From: Limimaricola soesokkakensis
GTDB lineage: Bacteria; Pseudomonadota; Alphaproteobacteria; Rhodobacterales; Rhodobacteraceae
Assembly (NCBI RefSeq): GCF_900172345.1
Contig: NZ_FWFY01000020.1
Span: 1-32,391 of the forward strand
Direction: 5' to 3'
Length of the DNA stretch: 32,391 nucleotides
The notes beneath the pieces are model-generated. The model made no database searches, had not been told where the DNA came from, and saw nothing but the letters and a program-made list of their open reading frames with translations. How positions within the stretch are numbered: the stretch's first letter is position 1; every line of letters begins with the position of its first letter. Positions 1 to 7,596 of this stretch are shown here, in pieces. The position numbers and the translations under genes were made by a program.

Positions 1-65
1 AGCCCGGCCTCCTGTTCCTTCAGCATTCCAATGATCTGCTCTTCCGCGAAACGCGATCGCTTCAT
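1..65 (-). CDS. IS3-family transposase OrfA, N-terminal fragment
   Basis: The minus strand from the ATG at 63-65 encodes 21 residues beginning MKRSRFAEEQIIGMLKEQ, running off the window edge. This is the characteristic start of OrfA proteins of the IS3 family (IS407/IS511-like). OrfA supplies the helix-turn-helix end-binding part of the OrfAB transposase, normally made by a -1 frameshift. The leader upstream carries CTCCTGA, whose minus-strand reading TCAGGAG makes a plausible ribosome binding site. Family recognition is strong despite the short length; the exact element cannot be named. Confidence 0.75.
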   Translation of the reverse strand, partial: MKRSRFAEEQIIGMLKEQEAG

Positions 66-122
66 GTCCGTCTCCTGAGTTGGACGGACTCTACCCCAAA
101 CTGGAGGAGGAACAGGGTCTCA
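1..122 (-). mobile_element. End of an IS3-family insertion sequence (partial)
   Basis: The window opens inside an insertion sequence. Its upstream end runs from the OrfA start codon (65) to about base 122. Read on the minus strand, the terminal sequence begins TGAGACCCTGTTCC, with the TG terminus usual for IS3-family elements, followed by a short leader and the OrfA start. The rest of the element lies outside the window, so the second inverted repeat and any target duplication cannot be checked. The outermost three bases (120-122) form the stop codon of the adjacent truncated exonuclease-like gene, which fixes the boundary well. Confidence 0.7.
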
Positions 123-512
123 GGTCAGAATGTCTCGGAGCCTCGCCAACTCTTGGTCCACGGTGTTCGGATCACACGACGTCTCGAGCAGTCGGCGGAG
201 CCACATGCTCTCGTATCTGAGCGCATCCGAGCAGACCCTTCGCCCACGTGTCATGGTCTGGAACCACACGGCTGCCTCTGTGGCTTCGAGCCCTTTCTCG
301 AGCAGCGCGAACGGGATGCTGTGAATGGCTGCGCTGTCCTCAGACCATGCGTCCATCGACCAGCTGGGATGCCTTCGGATTAGCTGCGCATGGGTCTCAA
401 TCGTCCCATCATCTGCGAGCCAAGAGAGGCCAATCTCGACCGGCCAGCTGTCGGCAGCAAGAGATGAGGCCTCGAAATCCAGAAAAACCAGATCGTTAGT
501 GTAGTCGGTCAT
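120..512 (-). pseudogene. 3'-5' exonuclease-like protein, C-terminus lost to an IS insertion
   Basis: This 130-residue reading frame resembles DEDD-type 3'-5' exonucleases (RNase T/ExoX-like). The Exo I motif is visible as FLDFEAS (D12 and E14), followed by EIGLSWL and an IHSI segment around residue 64 matching the usual AHGI motif. An Exo II-like segment (VCSDALRYESMWL, D96) comes next. The Exo III motif with the catalytic His and last Asp is absent. The frame stops at TGA (120-122), which is the first three bases of the adjacent insertion sequence. The simplest reading is that the insertion removed the 3' part and supplied a stop. The start ATG at 510-512 has no good Shine-Dalgarno; operator-like motifs lie directly upstream. 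The truncated product is probably inactive. Confidence 0.6.
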
Positions 513-518
513 GTGGCG

Positions 519-588
519 CGGTATCCGAATGTGGCTCGGTATTCACTGAAGGATACCGGTACGCATTCGCAAATACCGCGACATACCG
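519..588. promoter_or_regulatory. Cluster of five CGGTAT/ATACCG motifs
   Basis: CGGTAT occurs at 519-524 and 537-542, and its reverse complement ATACCG at 553-558, 573-578 and 583-588. Two of these extend into near-identical longer copies, GGATACCGGTAC (551-562) and ACATACCGGTGC (581-592), exactly 30 bp apart or about three helical turns. TACCGGTA at 554-561 is itself a perfect palindrome. The cluster sits directly upstream of the exonuclease-like start codon, so an operator array or a replication/partition-type iteron set is plausible. The binding protein is unknown. Confidence 0.45.
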
Positions 589-703
589 GTGCAAGGGATC
601 ATCGTGAGCGGCGCAGGACGGAACCTGAGCGCGGCTGCTCCAAACGCAGTAAGTTATAGCGACTTATAGTGTTTCTTCGTATAATTGGGCACCTCTGGAG
701 ATC
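589..703. other. Intergenic stretch without a recognisable gene
   Basis: No coding region is convincing here. The stretch is more AT-rich than its surroundings and carries a TTATAG direct repeat (656-661 and 664-669) and an isolated TATAAT around 680. No well-spaced -35 element was found for it, so no promoter is called. Confidence 0.4.
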
Positions 704-964
704 TTAAAGATTGCGGGCAAGTTCGGCGACAGCGTCTGGGTCGCAGTCTGATATCAGCCACTCGATGGGCGAGGCCATCTTGCCGGCTCGCATCAGCTGC
801 GGCTGGGGCGTCATGAAGAATGCGTAGATCGAGACAGGGCTGATGTCTTTGCTGATGACACCGAGAACTATGTCGATGCCCGGTAGTTTGCCGCCCTCGA
901 TCAGTTGGAAAGCCAGCACGCGCCAGTGGTCGCCGCTAAGCCAGACGCCGAGCAGGTAATCCAC
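704..964 (-). CDS. Small protein, 5'-truncated; antitoxin C-domain-like
   Basis: An 86-residue frame opens with GTG at 962-964. The coding sense appears to continue upstream through codons for ESWQE until an in-frame TGA at 989-991, with no other start codon, so the real 5' end is probably missing. The pattern (WRVLAFQL...GIDIVLG...FFMTPQPQL...SPIEWL...DPDAVAELARNL) resembles the C-terminal domain shared by Xre/MbcA/ParS-like antitoxins and related small proteins. That resemblance is by eye only. The GTG has AGGAG immediately next to it, too close for an ordinary ribosome binding site. The upstream breakpoint coincides with the edge of the recombinase homology near 1000. It could be a remnant rather than a working gene. 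Confidence 0.4.
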   Translation of the reverse strand: MDYLLGVWLSGDHWRVLAFQLIEGGKLPGIDIVLGVISKDISPVSIYAFFMTPQPQLMRAGKMASPIEWLISDCDPDAVAELARNL

Positions 965-1029
965 CTCCTGCCAGCTCTCGGTATTTAATCAGCTGACTTA
1001 TCGGACATGAGCGAGCTACGCCCGTCGGC

Positions 1030-2064
1030 ATGCCGCACACGCCCGAAAACCCCGCCCTAATTGCCCTGCCCGCCGATGTCGCCGGCTCCGGCAGCCTCGA
1101 CCGCCTCCTCGACACCGCCCGCGGCTACGCCGATCACGCCGTCGCCGAGACCACCCGCCGAGCTTATGTCCGCGACTGGGCGGCTTTCGCGCGCTGGTGC
1201 CGATTGAAGGGCGCCGACCCCCTGCCCCCCTCGCCAGATCTGGTCGGGCTCTACATCACTGATCTCGCGGCACCCGTGGGCAAGACGCGCGCGCTCTCAG
1301 TCGCCTCGATCGAGCGCCGGCTCGCCGGTCTCAGCTGGAACTACGCGCAGCGCGGAATGCGGCTCGACTGCCGCGACCGGCACATCGCGAGCGTCCTCGC
1401 CGGCATCCGCCGCCGCCATGCGCGGCCGCCGGCGCAGAAGGAGGCGATCGGGCCCGACGATCTGCGCGCCATGCTCGCCACCCTCGACCACGACCTGCGC
1501 GGGCTGCGCGATCGGGCGATGCTGCTCATCGGCTTTGCCGGAGCGCTGCGGCGCTCCGAACTGGTCGGACTCGACCGGGCCAAGGACGACACCCTCGACG
1601 GCAACGGATGGGTCGAGATCCTCGACGCTGGCGTGCTGGTCACCCTGCGCGGCAAGACCGGGTGGCGCGCGGTGGAGATCGCGCGCGGATCGAGGGACGC
1701 GACCTGCCCGGTGCAGGCGCTGGACCGCTGGCTGGACTTCGCGAAGATTGAGGTCGGGCCGCTGTTCACCGCCGTCAGCCGGGACGGGAGCCGTGCGCTG
1801 GCACGGCGCCTGAACGATCGCCACGTCGCCCGACTGGTGCAGCGCACGGCGTTGGCGGCGGGGCTGCGAGCGGATTTGCCGGAGGCCGAGCGCCGAACCC
1901 TCTTCGCCGGCCATTCGCTACGCGCCGGACTGGCCTCGTCGGCCGAAATCGACGAGCGGCATGTGCAGAAGCAGCTCGGTCATGCCTCGGCTGAGATGAC
2001 CCGCCGCTACCAGCGAAATCGGGATCGGTCCCGGGTGAACCTGAGCAAGGCGGCGGGGCTGTAA
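1030..2064 (+). CDS. Tyrosine recombinase/integrase, copy 1
   Basis: This 344-residue protein has the XerC/D-like layout: an N-terminal SAM-like DNA-binding domain (about 25-110, with RRAYVRDWAAFARWC) and a C-terminal catalytic domain. The catalytic set is complete: R174 (ALRRSEL), K209 (GKTGWR), H295 and R298 (GHSLRAG), H318 (LGHAS) and nucleophile Y327 (RRYQR). It should cut and rejoin DNA through a 3'-phosphotyrosine. A second copy begins at 8840; I counted about 44 differences in 344 aligned residues. The copies also align upstream of this ATG (codons for HERATP), but here that frame is closed by TGA at 994-996. The original GTG start seen in copy 2 has therefore been lost and ATG 1030 is the first usable start. 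Confidence 0.85.
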   Translation: MPHTPENPALIALPADVAGSGSLDRLLDTARGYADHAVAETTRRAYVRDWAAFARWCRLKGADPLPPSPDLVGLYITDLAAPVGKTRALSVASIERRLAGLSWNYAQRGMRLDCRDRHIASVLAGIRRRHARPPAQKEAIGPDDLRAMLATLDHDLRGLRDRAMLLIGFAGALRRSELVGLDRAKDDTLDGNGWVEILDAGVLVTLRGKTGWRAVEIARGSRDATCPVQALDRWLDFAKIEVGPLFTAVSRDGSRALARRLNDRHVARLVQRTALAAGLRADLPEAERRTLFAGHSLRAGLASSAEIDERHVQKQLGHASAEMTRRYQRNRDRSRVNLSKAAGL

Positions 2065-2168
2065 GCGAGGGAACAGAAGCGATCCGAGTATGACATACCC
2101 TTATCGATGACCGTCGGTCGCATTGTGTAATGTGCCAAACACCCGGAGGTCAAACATGGTCATAGATA

Positions 2169-3041
2169 TCAAGCTATGAGCTGAGACACATGCTGAGCGG
2201 CTGCGCGATTGGCATGATCAAGCGCCATTGTGAAATTCGTTCCGGCAGCAAGTTGCCCCACCAACGCGCCGATGAAGCAGTCGCCTGCACCATGCGTCGA
2301 GACGAGTTCGACCTTCTCGGCCGGCAGGGCCGCCCGGTCCTGCCCGCATTGGAATGCCACGCCATCGCCCCCGGCCGTGACTACGGCACAAGGAAAACGC
2401 GCTGACAGTATTTCGGCCGCGGCCGCAGCAGAATCCAGAGACGACACGGCCATCCCGCACAGGCTCTCGGCCTCGAGCGCATTGACCACGAGTATATCAA
2501 CGAGATCCAAGAAGCCCGCGCTCATGGCCCGCCAAGGCGCCGCGTTGAGGCAGACCGCGATTCCATGCGCCCGCGCTGCACGTGCAGCGGCAATGTTGAT
2601 CTCTTCCCGCACCTCGTTCTGTAGAACCAGATGGGTGGCACCTTCCCACAGCGCGTCCGCGGCAAGCGCCTGCTCCGCGATCTCAAGATTCGCCCCGGAT
2701 ACGATGACGGCGCCGTAGTCGCCGCTTGCATCGGAGACCGCCACGCTCATGCCCGAGCGGGTGCCAGGCAGTCGCGCCACATGGTCAGTCAACACACCTT
2801 TCTCGGACAGCCGCTCCAGAAGAAAGGTGCCGAAGTCGTCGTCCCCAACCGCCGACACCATGCGCGCCTCGCGCCCCTCGGCCGCGATGGCCACCGCCTG
2901 GTTGCCGCCCTTGCCGCCGAACTTGGGGTGCCAGCGATGGCCGGTCACGGTTTCGCCCGGCGCGGGACGGTGGGGAGCCTCGACAAAGATGTCATAGTGA
3001 AGGCTGCCGACGACAACGACGGCACCGGGGGTCTTTTGCAT
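2169..3041 (-). CDS. PfkB-family carbohydrate kinase (ribokinase-like)
   Basis: This 290-residue cytosolic kinase should transfer phosphate from ATP to a sugar hydroxyl. The ribokinase substrate-binding motif is present as GGKGGNQAV (42-50), and the second PfkB signature reads STHGAGDCF with the anion hole and catalytic base at GAGD (251-254, D254). The start ATG (3039-3041) was chosen because the longer upstream frame is a shadow of the RpiR gene and the family begins near this point (AVVVVGSLHYD). It follows the regulator gene after 11 bp and ends the sugar operon. The sugar cannot be told from the sequence. With an isomerase-like enzyme in the same operon, phosphorylation of a ketose product is a reasonable inference. 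Confidence 0.85.
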   Translation of the reverse strand: MQKTPGAVVVVGSLHYDIFVEAPHRPAPGETVTGHRWHPKFGGKGGNQAVAIAAEGREARMVSAVGDDDFGTFLLERLSEKGVLTDHVARLPGTRSGMSVAVSDASGDYGAVIVSGANLEIAEQALAADALWEGATHLVLQNEVREEINIAAARAARAHGIAVCLNAAPWRAMSAGFLDLVDILVVNALEAESLCGMAVSSLDSAAAAAEILSARFPCAVVTAGGDGVAFQCGQDRAALPAEKVELVSTHGAGDCFIGALVGQLAAGTNFTMALDHANRAAAQHVSQLIA

Positions 3042-3052
3042 GGGGTCTGATC

Positions 3053-3910
3053 CTACTTGTCGCGCTTGCCACCGATCGAGCGCATCGTCTTGGCCAGACG
3101 GGCCTCGGCGGTCGGAAAGTCGCGCTGCGCCACCGCGACGAAGATGGCGTCCATGATGTTGAGCTGCGCGATCCGCGCGGCCGCATTCTCGCCCAGAAGC
3201 GGAGAGCCTTGCGCGGTCGAACACAAGGTGACGTCCGCGATCTCCGCCAAAGGCGCATTCGAATAATTGGTGAGCGCGATGGTGCGCGCCCCGTTGGCCC
3301 GGGCGAGCCGCGTCGCTTCGAGCACAGCAGAGGTTGCGCCCGAATGCGAGAAGGCCACTACCACGTCCTCCGGGCCAAGCAAAGAGGCCGACATCAGCAT
3401 CATATGCGCGTCGTCCTGGACATTGGCGCGCAGGCCGATCCGCAGGAACTTGTGTGCCACATCCCGCGCGATCTGCGCCGAGCCGCCCAGCCCGTAGAAG
3501 TCGCGATTGCGCGCTCTGTGCAGCAAGGCGGCGGCTCGCTCGAACGCCTCCATGTCGAGGATCGACATGGTTTCCTCCAGCGCCTGGACGGCGGTGTTGA
3601 ACACCTTGCGGACGATGTCGGCTGCGCTGTCCTCGGGCGAAATCTCCGCATGTAGCGAGGCCACGTCGGACTGGCGATACTCCACCAGTGCCTCCCGGAA
3701 ATCTCGGTAGCCGTTGAAGCCGAGCTTCTTGGCGATCTTGACGATCATCGCGTCCGAGACGCCGGCCTCTTCGGCCACCTCGCGCAAGGAGGTAGTGAGA
3801 TCGAGATCCGCACGCCCTGTCATGGTGTCGACGACCCGCGCCTCGAGCGGTGTCAGCGACGGCGTCCGCATCCTGACCTGAGCGCCGACAGTGCGCGGAT
3901 CAATCTTCAT
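3053..3910 (-). CDS. RpiR-family transcriptional regulator (HTH plus SIS domain)
   Basis: This 285-residue regulator has an N-terminal RpiR helix-turn-helix (about 20-80, with LREVAEEAGVSDAMIVKIAKKLGF) and a sugar-phosphate-binding SIS domain (about 125-255, with YGLGGSAQIARD and FSHSGAT). RpiR proteins usually repress sugar operons and respond to a phosphosugar intermediate. The ATG at 3908-3910 is preferred over a TTG further out: GGGGGAGAGG lies upstream and the domain starts normally. It begins 4 bp after the permease stop, so the regulator is translated as part of the operon it probably controls. Its most likely target here is the 18-bp palindrome at 8591-8608. Confidence 0.88.
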   Translation of the reverse strand: MKIDPRTVGAQVRMRTPSLTPLEARVVDTMTGRADLDLTTSLREVAEEAGVSDAMIVKIAKKLGFNGYRDFREALVEYRQSDVASLHAEISPEDSAADIVRKVFNTAVQALEETMSILDMEAFERAAALLHRARNRDFYGLGGSAQIARDVAHKFLRIGLRANVQDDAHMMLMSASLLGPEDVVVAFSHSGATSAVLEATRLARANGARTIALTNYSNAPLAEIADVTLCSTAQGSPLLGENAAARIAQLNIMDAIFVAVAQRDFPTAEARLAKTMRSIGGKRDK

Positions 3911-3914
3911 GGTT

Positions 3915-4910
3915 TCAGCCTCTCCCCCGCGTGGCACGGTCAATCAACATGGCAAGGATGATGATAATGCCGGTGGCGAGGAGTTGATAGAACGCCTGCA
4001 CGTTCATCAGCGTCAGGCCGTTGCGCAGCGAGCCGAGGATCACCGCCCCCAACAGCGTGCCGACAACCGACCCCTTGCCGCCCATCAGGGAGGCGCCGCC
4101 GATCGCCGCCGCCGCGATGGCGTCGAGCTCCCACAGGTTGCCCATGGTGGGATCGGCCGCTCCAAGACGCCCCGTCAGGATGAGGGCGGCCACCGAGGCC
4201 AATCCCCCCGACATCACGTAAACGGTGATCTTGGTGCGCGCGACCGGCACGCCTGCAATCCGCGCGGCTTCCTGGTTGCCGCCCACGGCCAGGATATATT
4301 CACCGAAGGGGCTTCGGTTCAGCACCACCCATAGCAAGGCCGCGATCACGCCGATGATGACGACCGGCACCGGTACACCCAGGACATCGCCGTTGATCAC
4401 CGCGCGGAACTCCTGCGGAATCCCGAAAATCGGGTTGCCGCCCGTGAAGATCAGCGCCAGCGCTCGGTAGAGCGATAGCCCGCCCAGCGTGACGATGAAT
4501 GGCTGCAGTCCGGCGAAGGCAATCAGCGTGCCATTGAACAGGCCGCAGGCCATACCAGTGGCGAGCGCTGCCAGGATTGCCAGGGGCACCGGCACGCCAG
4601 CGGCCATCAGAGCCGCGCCGGCCACGGCCGATAGGGCAGCGGTGGGGCCAACGGAGAGATCGATGCCACCGGAAATAATCACGAAGGTCATGCCGAGCGC
4701 GATGCAGGCGTTGATCGAGGATTGCTGCAGGATGTTGAGCAGGTTGGGCGCCGTCAGGAAGACCGGGTTGAGGCTCGCGAAGACGATCAGGATCAGGACG
4801 AGGCCCAGAAGCGTGCCAGCATCGCGCAGGCTCAGGGACGCTGGCAGGACGGACCGTAGCCCGCGGGCTGGGGTTGTGGCGTCGGTGGTGTCGGTCATTT
4901 TGGAGCTCAT
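3915..4910 (-). CDS. Ribose-type sugar ABC transporter permease
   Basis: This 331-residue inner-membrane protein is of the RbsC/BPD_transp_2 family. It has many hydrophobic segments and the family segments IISGGIDLSVGP, GLQPFIVTLGG, FGEYILAVGGN and GKGSVVGTLLGA. As the only permease gene in the operon it should act as a homodimer with the ATPase encoded just upstream. ATG at 4908-4910 overlaps the ATPase stop codon (ATGA), suggesting coupled translation. A second in-frame ATG at 4898 is possible. An upstream extension of the frame is out-of-frame ATPase sequence and was dropped. Confidence 0.88.
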   Translation of the reverse strand: MSSKMTDTTDATTPARGLRSVLPASLSLRDAGTLLGLVLILIVFASLNPVFLTAPNLLNILQQSSINACIALGMTFVIISGGIDLSVGPTAALSAVAGAALMAAGVPVPLAILAALATGMACGLFNGTLIAFAGLQPFIVTLGGLSLYRALALIFTGGNPIFGIPQEFRAVINGDVLGVPVPVVIIGVIAALLWVVLNRSPFGEYILAVGGNQEAARIAGVPVARTKITVYVMSGGLASVAALILTGRLGAADPTMGNLWELDAIAAAAIGGASLMGGKGSVVGTLLGAVILGSLRNGLTLMNVQAFYQLLATGIIIILAMLIDRATRGRG

Positions 4911-6439
4911 GCGGGTTCGGCGGCCAGGGACCGGCCACGGCGTTTCGATTGGGGAATGGCGTGAGCGGCGATGTTCGCTTCCGTGATCTCGGCGCCTGCC
5001 AATGTGGCCGCGATCTGACCTTCTCGCATCACCATGACGCGGTCGGACAGACGCAGGATTTCCGGCAGCTCGGAGCTGACCACCAGGATCGCCTTGCCTT
5101 GGGCGGCCAGCTTCTCGATCAGATCGTAGATTTCGGACTTCGCGCCGATGTCGATGCCGCGGGTCGGCTCGTCGAACAGCAGGATGTCCACGTCGGCAGC
5201 GAGCCAACGACCGATAATGGCTTTTTGCTGGTTGCCGCCCGAGAACTGGCCGATGGCGCGATCGACATTGGGTGGGCGCAGGTTCATCTGCTGCATGAGG
5301 TCCGTCGCCTCCTGCCTCAGCACCCGGCGGCGGATCAGTCCCATTCGGCTGAAACGGCGCATCGAGGGCAGCGCGATGTTGGAAGCGACCGAGCGATCGC
5401 GCACGATGCCGTCCTTCTTGCGTTCCTCGGGCACCAACCCGATGCCTGCCGCGATCGCCTCACGCGGCGAACGGAAGGTGTGCGCTTGGCCATTCACCTG
5501 GATGCGACCCGAGCGCGCCCGGTCGATGCCCGCCACGAGACGCAGCAGTTCGGTGCGCCCCGAGCCAACCAGGCCGGCAAGCCCCAACACCTCGCCCCTG
5601 TGCAGCGTGAAGGACGCGTCCCGGATCATGCGGCCGTCGCCGAGGCTTTCCACCCGAAGCGCGGGGGTGGCGGTGGCATGGCTCACGTGGCGCTCGTGCT
5701 GGATGTCGCGACCGACCATGCGCGAGACCACCTCGGCCTCGCTGGTCTCGGCGAGATCCACCGTCGCGATGAAGCGGCCGTCGCGTAGGATCGTCGCGCG
5801 CTGGCAGACACGGAATACCTCGTCCATCTTGTGCGAAACGTAGATGATCGACACGCCTTCCTGGCGTAGGCGCTCAATCAGTGCGGCGAGGCTTTCGAAT
5901 TCGGACGGAGTGAGCGAGGAGGTCGGCTCGTCCATGGCGATGATCTTCGCCTCGTAGAGCAGCGCCCTGGCGATTTCGACGATCTGCTGCTGCGCCACTT
6001 TCAACTCGTGGATCGGGCGCGCCGGATCGATTGTGGGATCAAGATCGGCCAGGATCTCCCGGGCGCGGGCTTCCTGGGCACGGCGAGCGACAAGCAGGCC
6101 GCCCGCCGCCTTGAGGGGCCGTCCAAGGTAAAGGTTCTGAGCAACGGTGAGAGCCGGGATATGCTGAAGTTCCTGGTGGATCATCGCGATCCCGGCGGCG
6201 CGCGCATCGCCTGGGCGATGGAGGTCGAGCCTCTGGCCATCGACACGGATTTCGCCCGCGTTGGCCTTGAGTACGCCCGACAAGACGTTGAGCATCGTCG
6301 ACTTGCCGGCACCGTTCTCGCCCAGCAGGCCGTGAACCTCGCCAGGGCGCACGTCGAAGGAGACGCCGTCGAGCGCCTTGATCCCAGGGAAGCCTTTCTC
6401 GATGCCTGCCACTGCAAGGCGCGGGGTTTGGGAAACCAT
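4907..6439 (-). CDS. Ribose-type sugar ABC transporter ATP-binding protein
   Basis: This 510-residue protein has two fused nucleotide-binding domains as in RbsA/MglA. Domain 1 has Walker A GENGAGKST (40-48), a degenerate signature (LKVAQQQ) and Walker B (IIAMDEPTSS). Domain 2 has a degenerate P-loop (GLVGSGRTE), an intact SGGNQQK signature and LLFDEPTRG. This asymmetry is normal for the family. The ATG at 6437-6439 is preceded by GGAAGGAT at good spacing. The gene follows the binding-protein gene after 65 bp containing a strong hairpin, and overlaps the permease start. It powers sugar import at the cytoplasmic face. Confidence 0.92.
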   Translation of the reverse strand: MVSQTPRLAVAGIEKGFPGIKALDGVSFDVRPGEVHGLLGENGAGKSTMLNVLSGVLKANAGEIRVDGQRLDLHRPGDARAAGIAMIHQELQHIPALTVAQNLYLGRPLKAAGGLLVARRAQEARAREILADLDPTIDPARPIHELKVAQQQIVEIARALLYEAKIIAMDEPTSSLTPSEFESLAALIERLRQEGVSIIYVSHKMDEVFRVCQRATILRDGRFIATVDLAETSEAEVVSRMVGRDIQHERHVSHATATPALRVESLGDGRMIRDASFTLHRGEVLGLAGLVGSGRTELLRLVAGIDRARSGRIQVNGQAHTFRSPREAIAAGIGLVPEERKKDGIVRDRSVASNIALPSMRRFSRMGLIRRRVLRQEATDLMQQMNLRPPNVDRAIGQFSGGNQQKAIIGRWLAADVDILLFDEPTRGIDIGAKSEIYDLIEKLAAQGKAILVVSSELPEILRLSDRVMVMREGQIAATLAGAEITEANIAAHAIPQSKRRGRSLAAEPA

Positions 6440-6459
6440 GTCGGATCCTTCCGGATACG

Positions 6460-6491
6460 GGCGGCGCGCGCAGGGAGGTACGCGCGCCGCC
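6460..6491 (-). promoter_or_regulatory. GC-rich stem-loop between binding-protein and ATPase genes
   Basis: GGCGGCGCGCG (6460-6470) pairs perfectly with CGCGCGCCGCC (6481-6491) across a 10-nt loop, an 11-bp stem of only G and C. No T-run follows, so it is not a classic terminator. Its place directly after the binding-protein gene fits an mRNA-stabilising or partial-termination hairpin that lets the binding protein be made in excess over the membrane subunits. Confidence 0.55.
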
Positions 6492-6504
6492 TCTGGGATG
6501 CCGG

Positions 6505-7551
6505 TTACTGCGCGAGCAGCGTGTCGCGCAGCGCTGCGGTATCCTCGACAGCATACTGCTCGATGTTGTCGGCCGTGATCAACGCTTGCGGTGTTGCCAC
6601 CACACGCGGCAGGTCCTGCCCGGCGACAAGACGCAGCGCAACCTCCATCGCCACCTCGCCGGTGAGCACCGGGAAGCTGTCGACCGTGCCAGTGAGATCA
6701 CCGGCGCGGATCGAGGCGTAGGCGTCCGAGATGCCGTCGGTGCCGAACACCGCGACCTGCTCCTGCAGGCCGGCATTCTTCACCGCCTCGACCACGCCGA
6801 GCGCCATGCCGTCGTTGTTGGCGTAGAAGCCGATCAGATCCGGATGCTGCTGCAGAATCGTGGACGCCGCGTCGTAGGCCTGCTCGCGGCTCCAGTTGGC
6901 GGGAACGCTGGCCACCACCTCGAAGCCCTCGGCCTCCTCGATCGTCGATGTGAAGCCATCGGTGCGCTGGCCGGCGGCGAAGACGCCGGGCTGGCCCTCG
7001 ATCACCGCGAGCTTGCCGCCCTCGGTGTTGTCGATGAACCACTGCGCCACGCGCACGCCATTGTCGCGCTGCACGTTGCCGACATAGTGCTCGACCGAGG
7101 GAATGACCGCGTCGTTGACATTGAGCACGGGGATGCCTTGTGCACGTGCTGTCTCGAGCGCCGGCTGCAGGTTGTTGTCGGTCTGCGGCGAGAACAGCAG
7201 CGCGTCGTAGCCCTGAAGGATCATGTTCTCGGCGATCGAGAGCTGGCCAAGCTGATCCCCTTCCGAAGGTGCGGCCTGATAGGCAAATTTCACGTCGTAT
7301 TCCTGGGCAAGGTTCTCGTAACCCTCACCCAGAGACCGCCAGTATTCGTTGGTCAGCGTCTTGGAGACGCCACCCACCGCAGTGCCCGCCTCCGGCGCGG
7401 GCAGCTCGCCGAAGCGCGCGTCGAGCTCGCTCCATTCCATCCGATCAGGCTCCTCGTCGGAATTGAGCGGGGCGAGATCCTGGGCCATGGCGACATTGGC
7501 CATGCCCAGAACGGTGCCTGCCATCAGCAGGGTCTTCAGCTTCGCGGTCAT
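6505..7551 (-). CDS. Sugar ABC transporter substrate-binding protein
   Basis: This 348-residue protein has a Sec signal peptide (MTAKLKTLLMAGTVLGMANVAMA, cleavage likely after A23) and a periplasmic-binding-protein type I (ribose/galactose-like) fold. Typical segments are LSIAENMILQGYDALLFSPQT, AQGIPVLNVND, GFYANNDGMALGVVEAVK and VFGTDGI. The ATG at 7549-7551 has GGGAGG upstream. Compared with RbsB, the mature protein carries about 30 extra residues, rich in acidic amino acids, before the first beta strand. It delivers the sugar to the permease. Ligand identity is unknown; the operon points to a less common sugar rather than ribose itself. Confidence 0.88.
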   Translation of the reverse strand: MTAKLKTLLMAGTVLGMANVAMAQDLAPLNSDEEPDRMEWSELDARFGELPAPEAGTAVGGVSKTLTNEYWRSLGEGYENLAQEYDVKFAYQAAPSEGDQLGQLSIAENMILQGYDALLFSPQTDNNLQPALETARAQGIPVLNVNDAVIPSVEHYVGNVQRDNGVRVAQWFIDNTEGGKLAVIEGQPGVFAAGQRTDGFTSTIEEAEGFEVVASVPANWSREQAYDAASTILQQHPDLIGFYANNDGMALGVVEAVKNAGLQEQVAVFGTDGISDAYASIRAGDLTGTVDSFPVLTGEVAMEVALRLVAGQDLPRVVATPQALITADNIEQYAVEDTAALRDTLLAQ

Positions 7552-7596
7552 CAGGTTTCCTCCCTTTACGATGATCTTGGGACTTGTGAAGTCGGG

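Noticed and set aside
2109-2119. GACCGTCGGTC palindrome after recombinase copy 1
   Set aside because: It is only 5-bp arms with no T-run, too short to call a terminator or operator.
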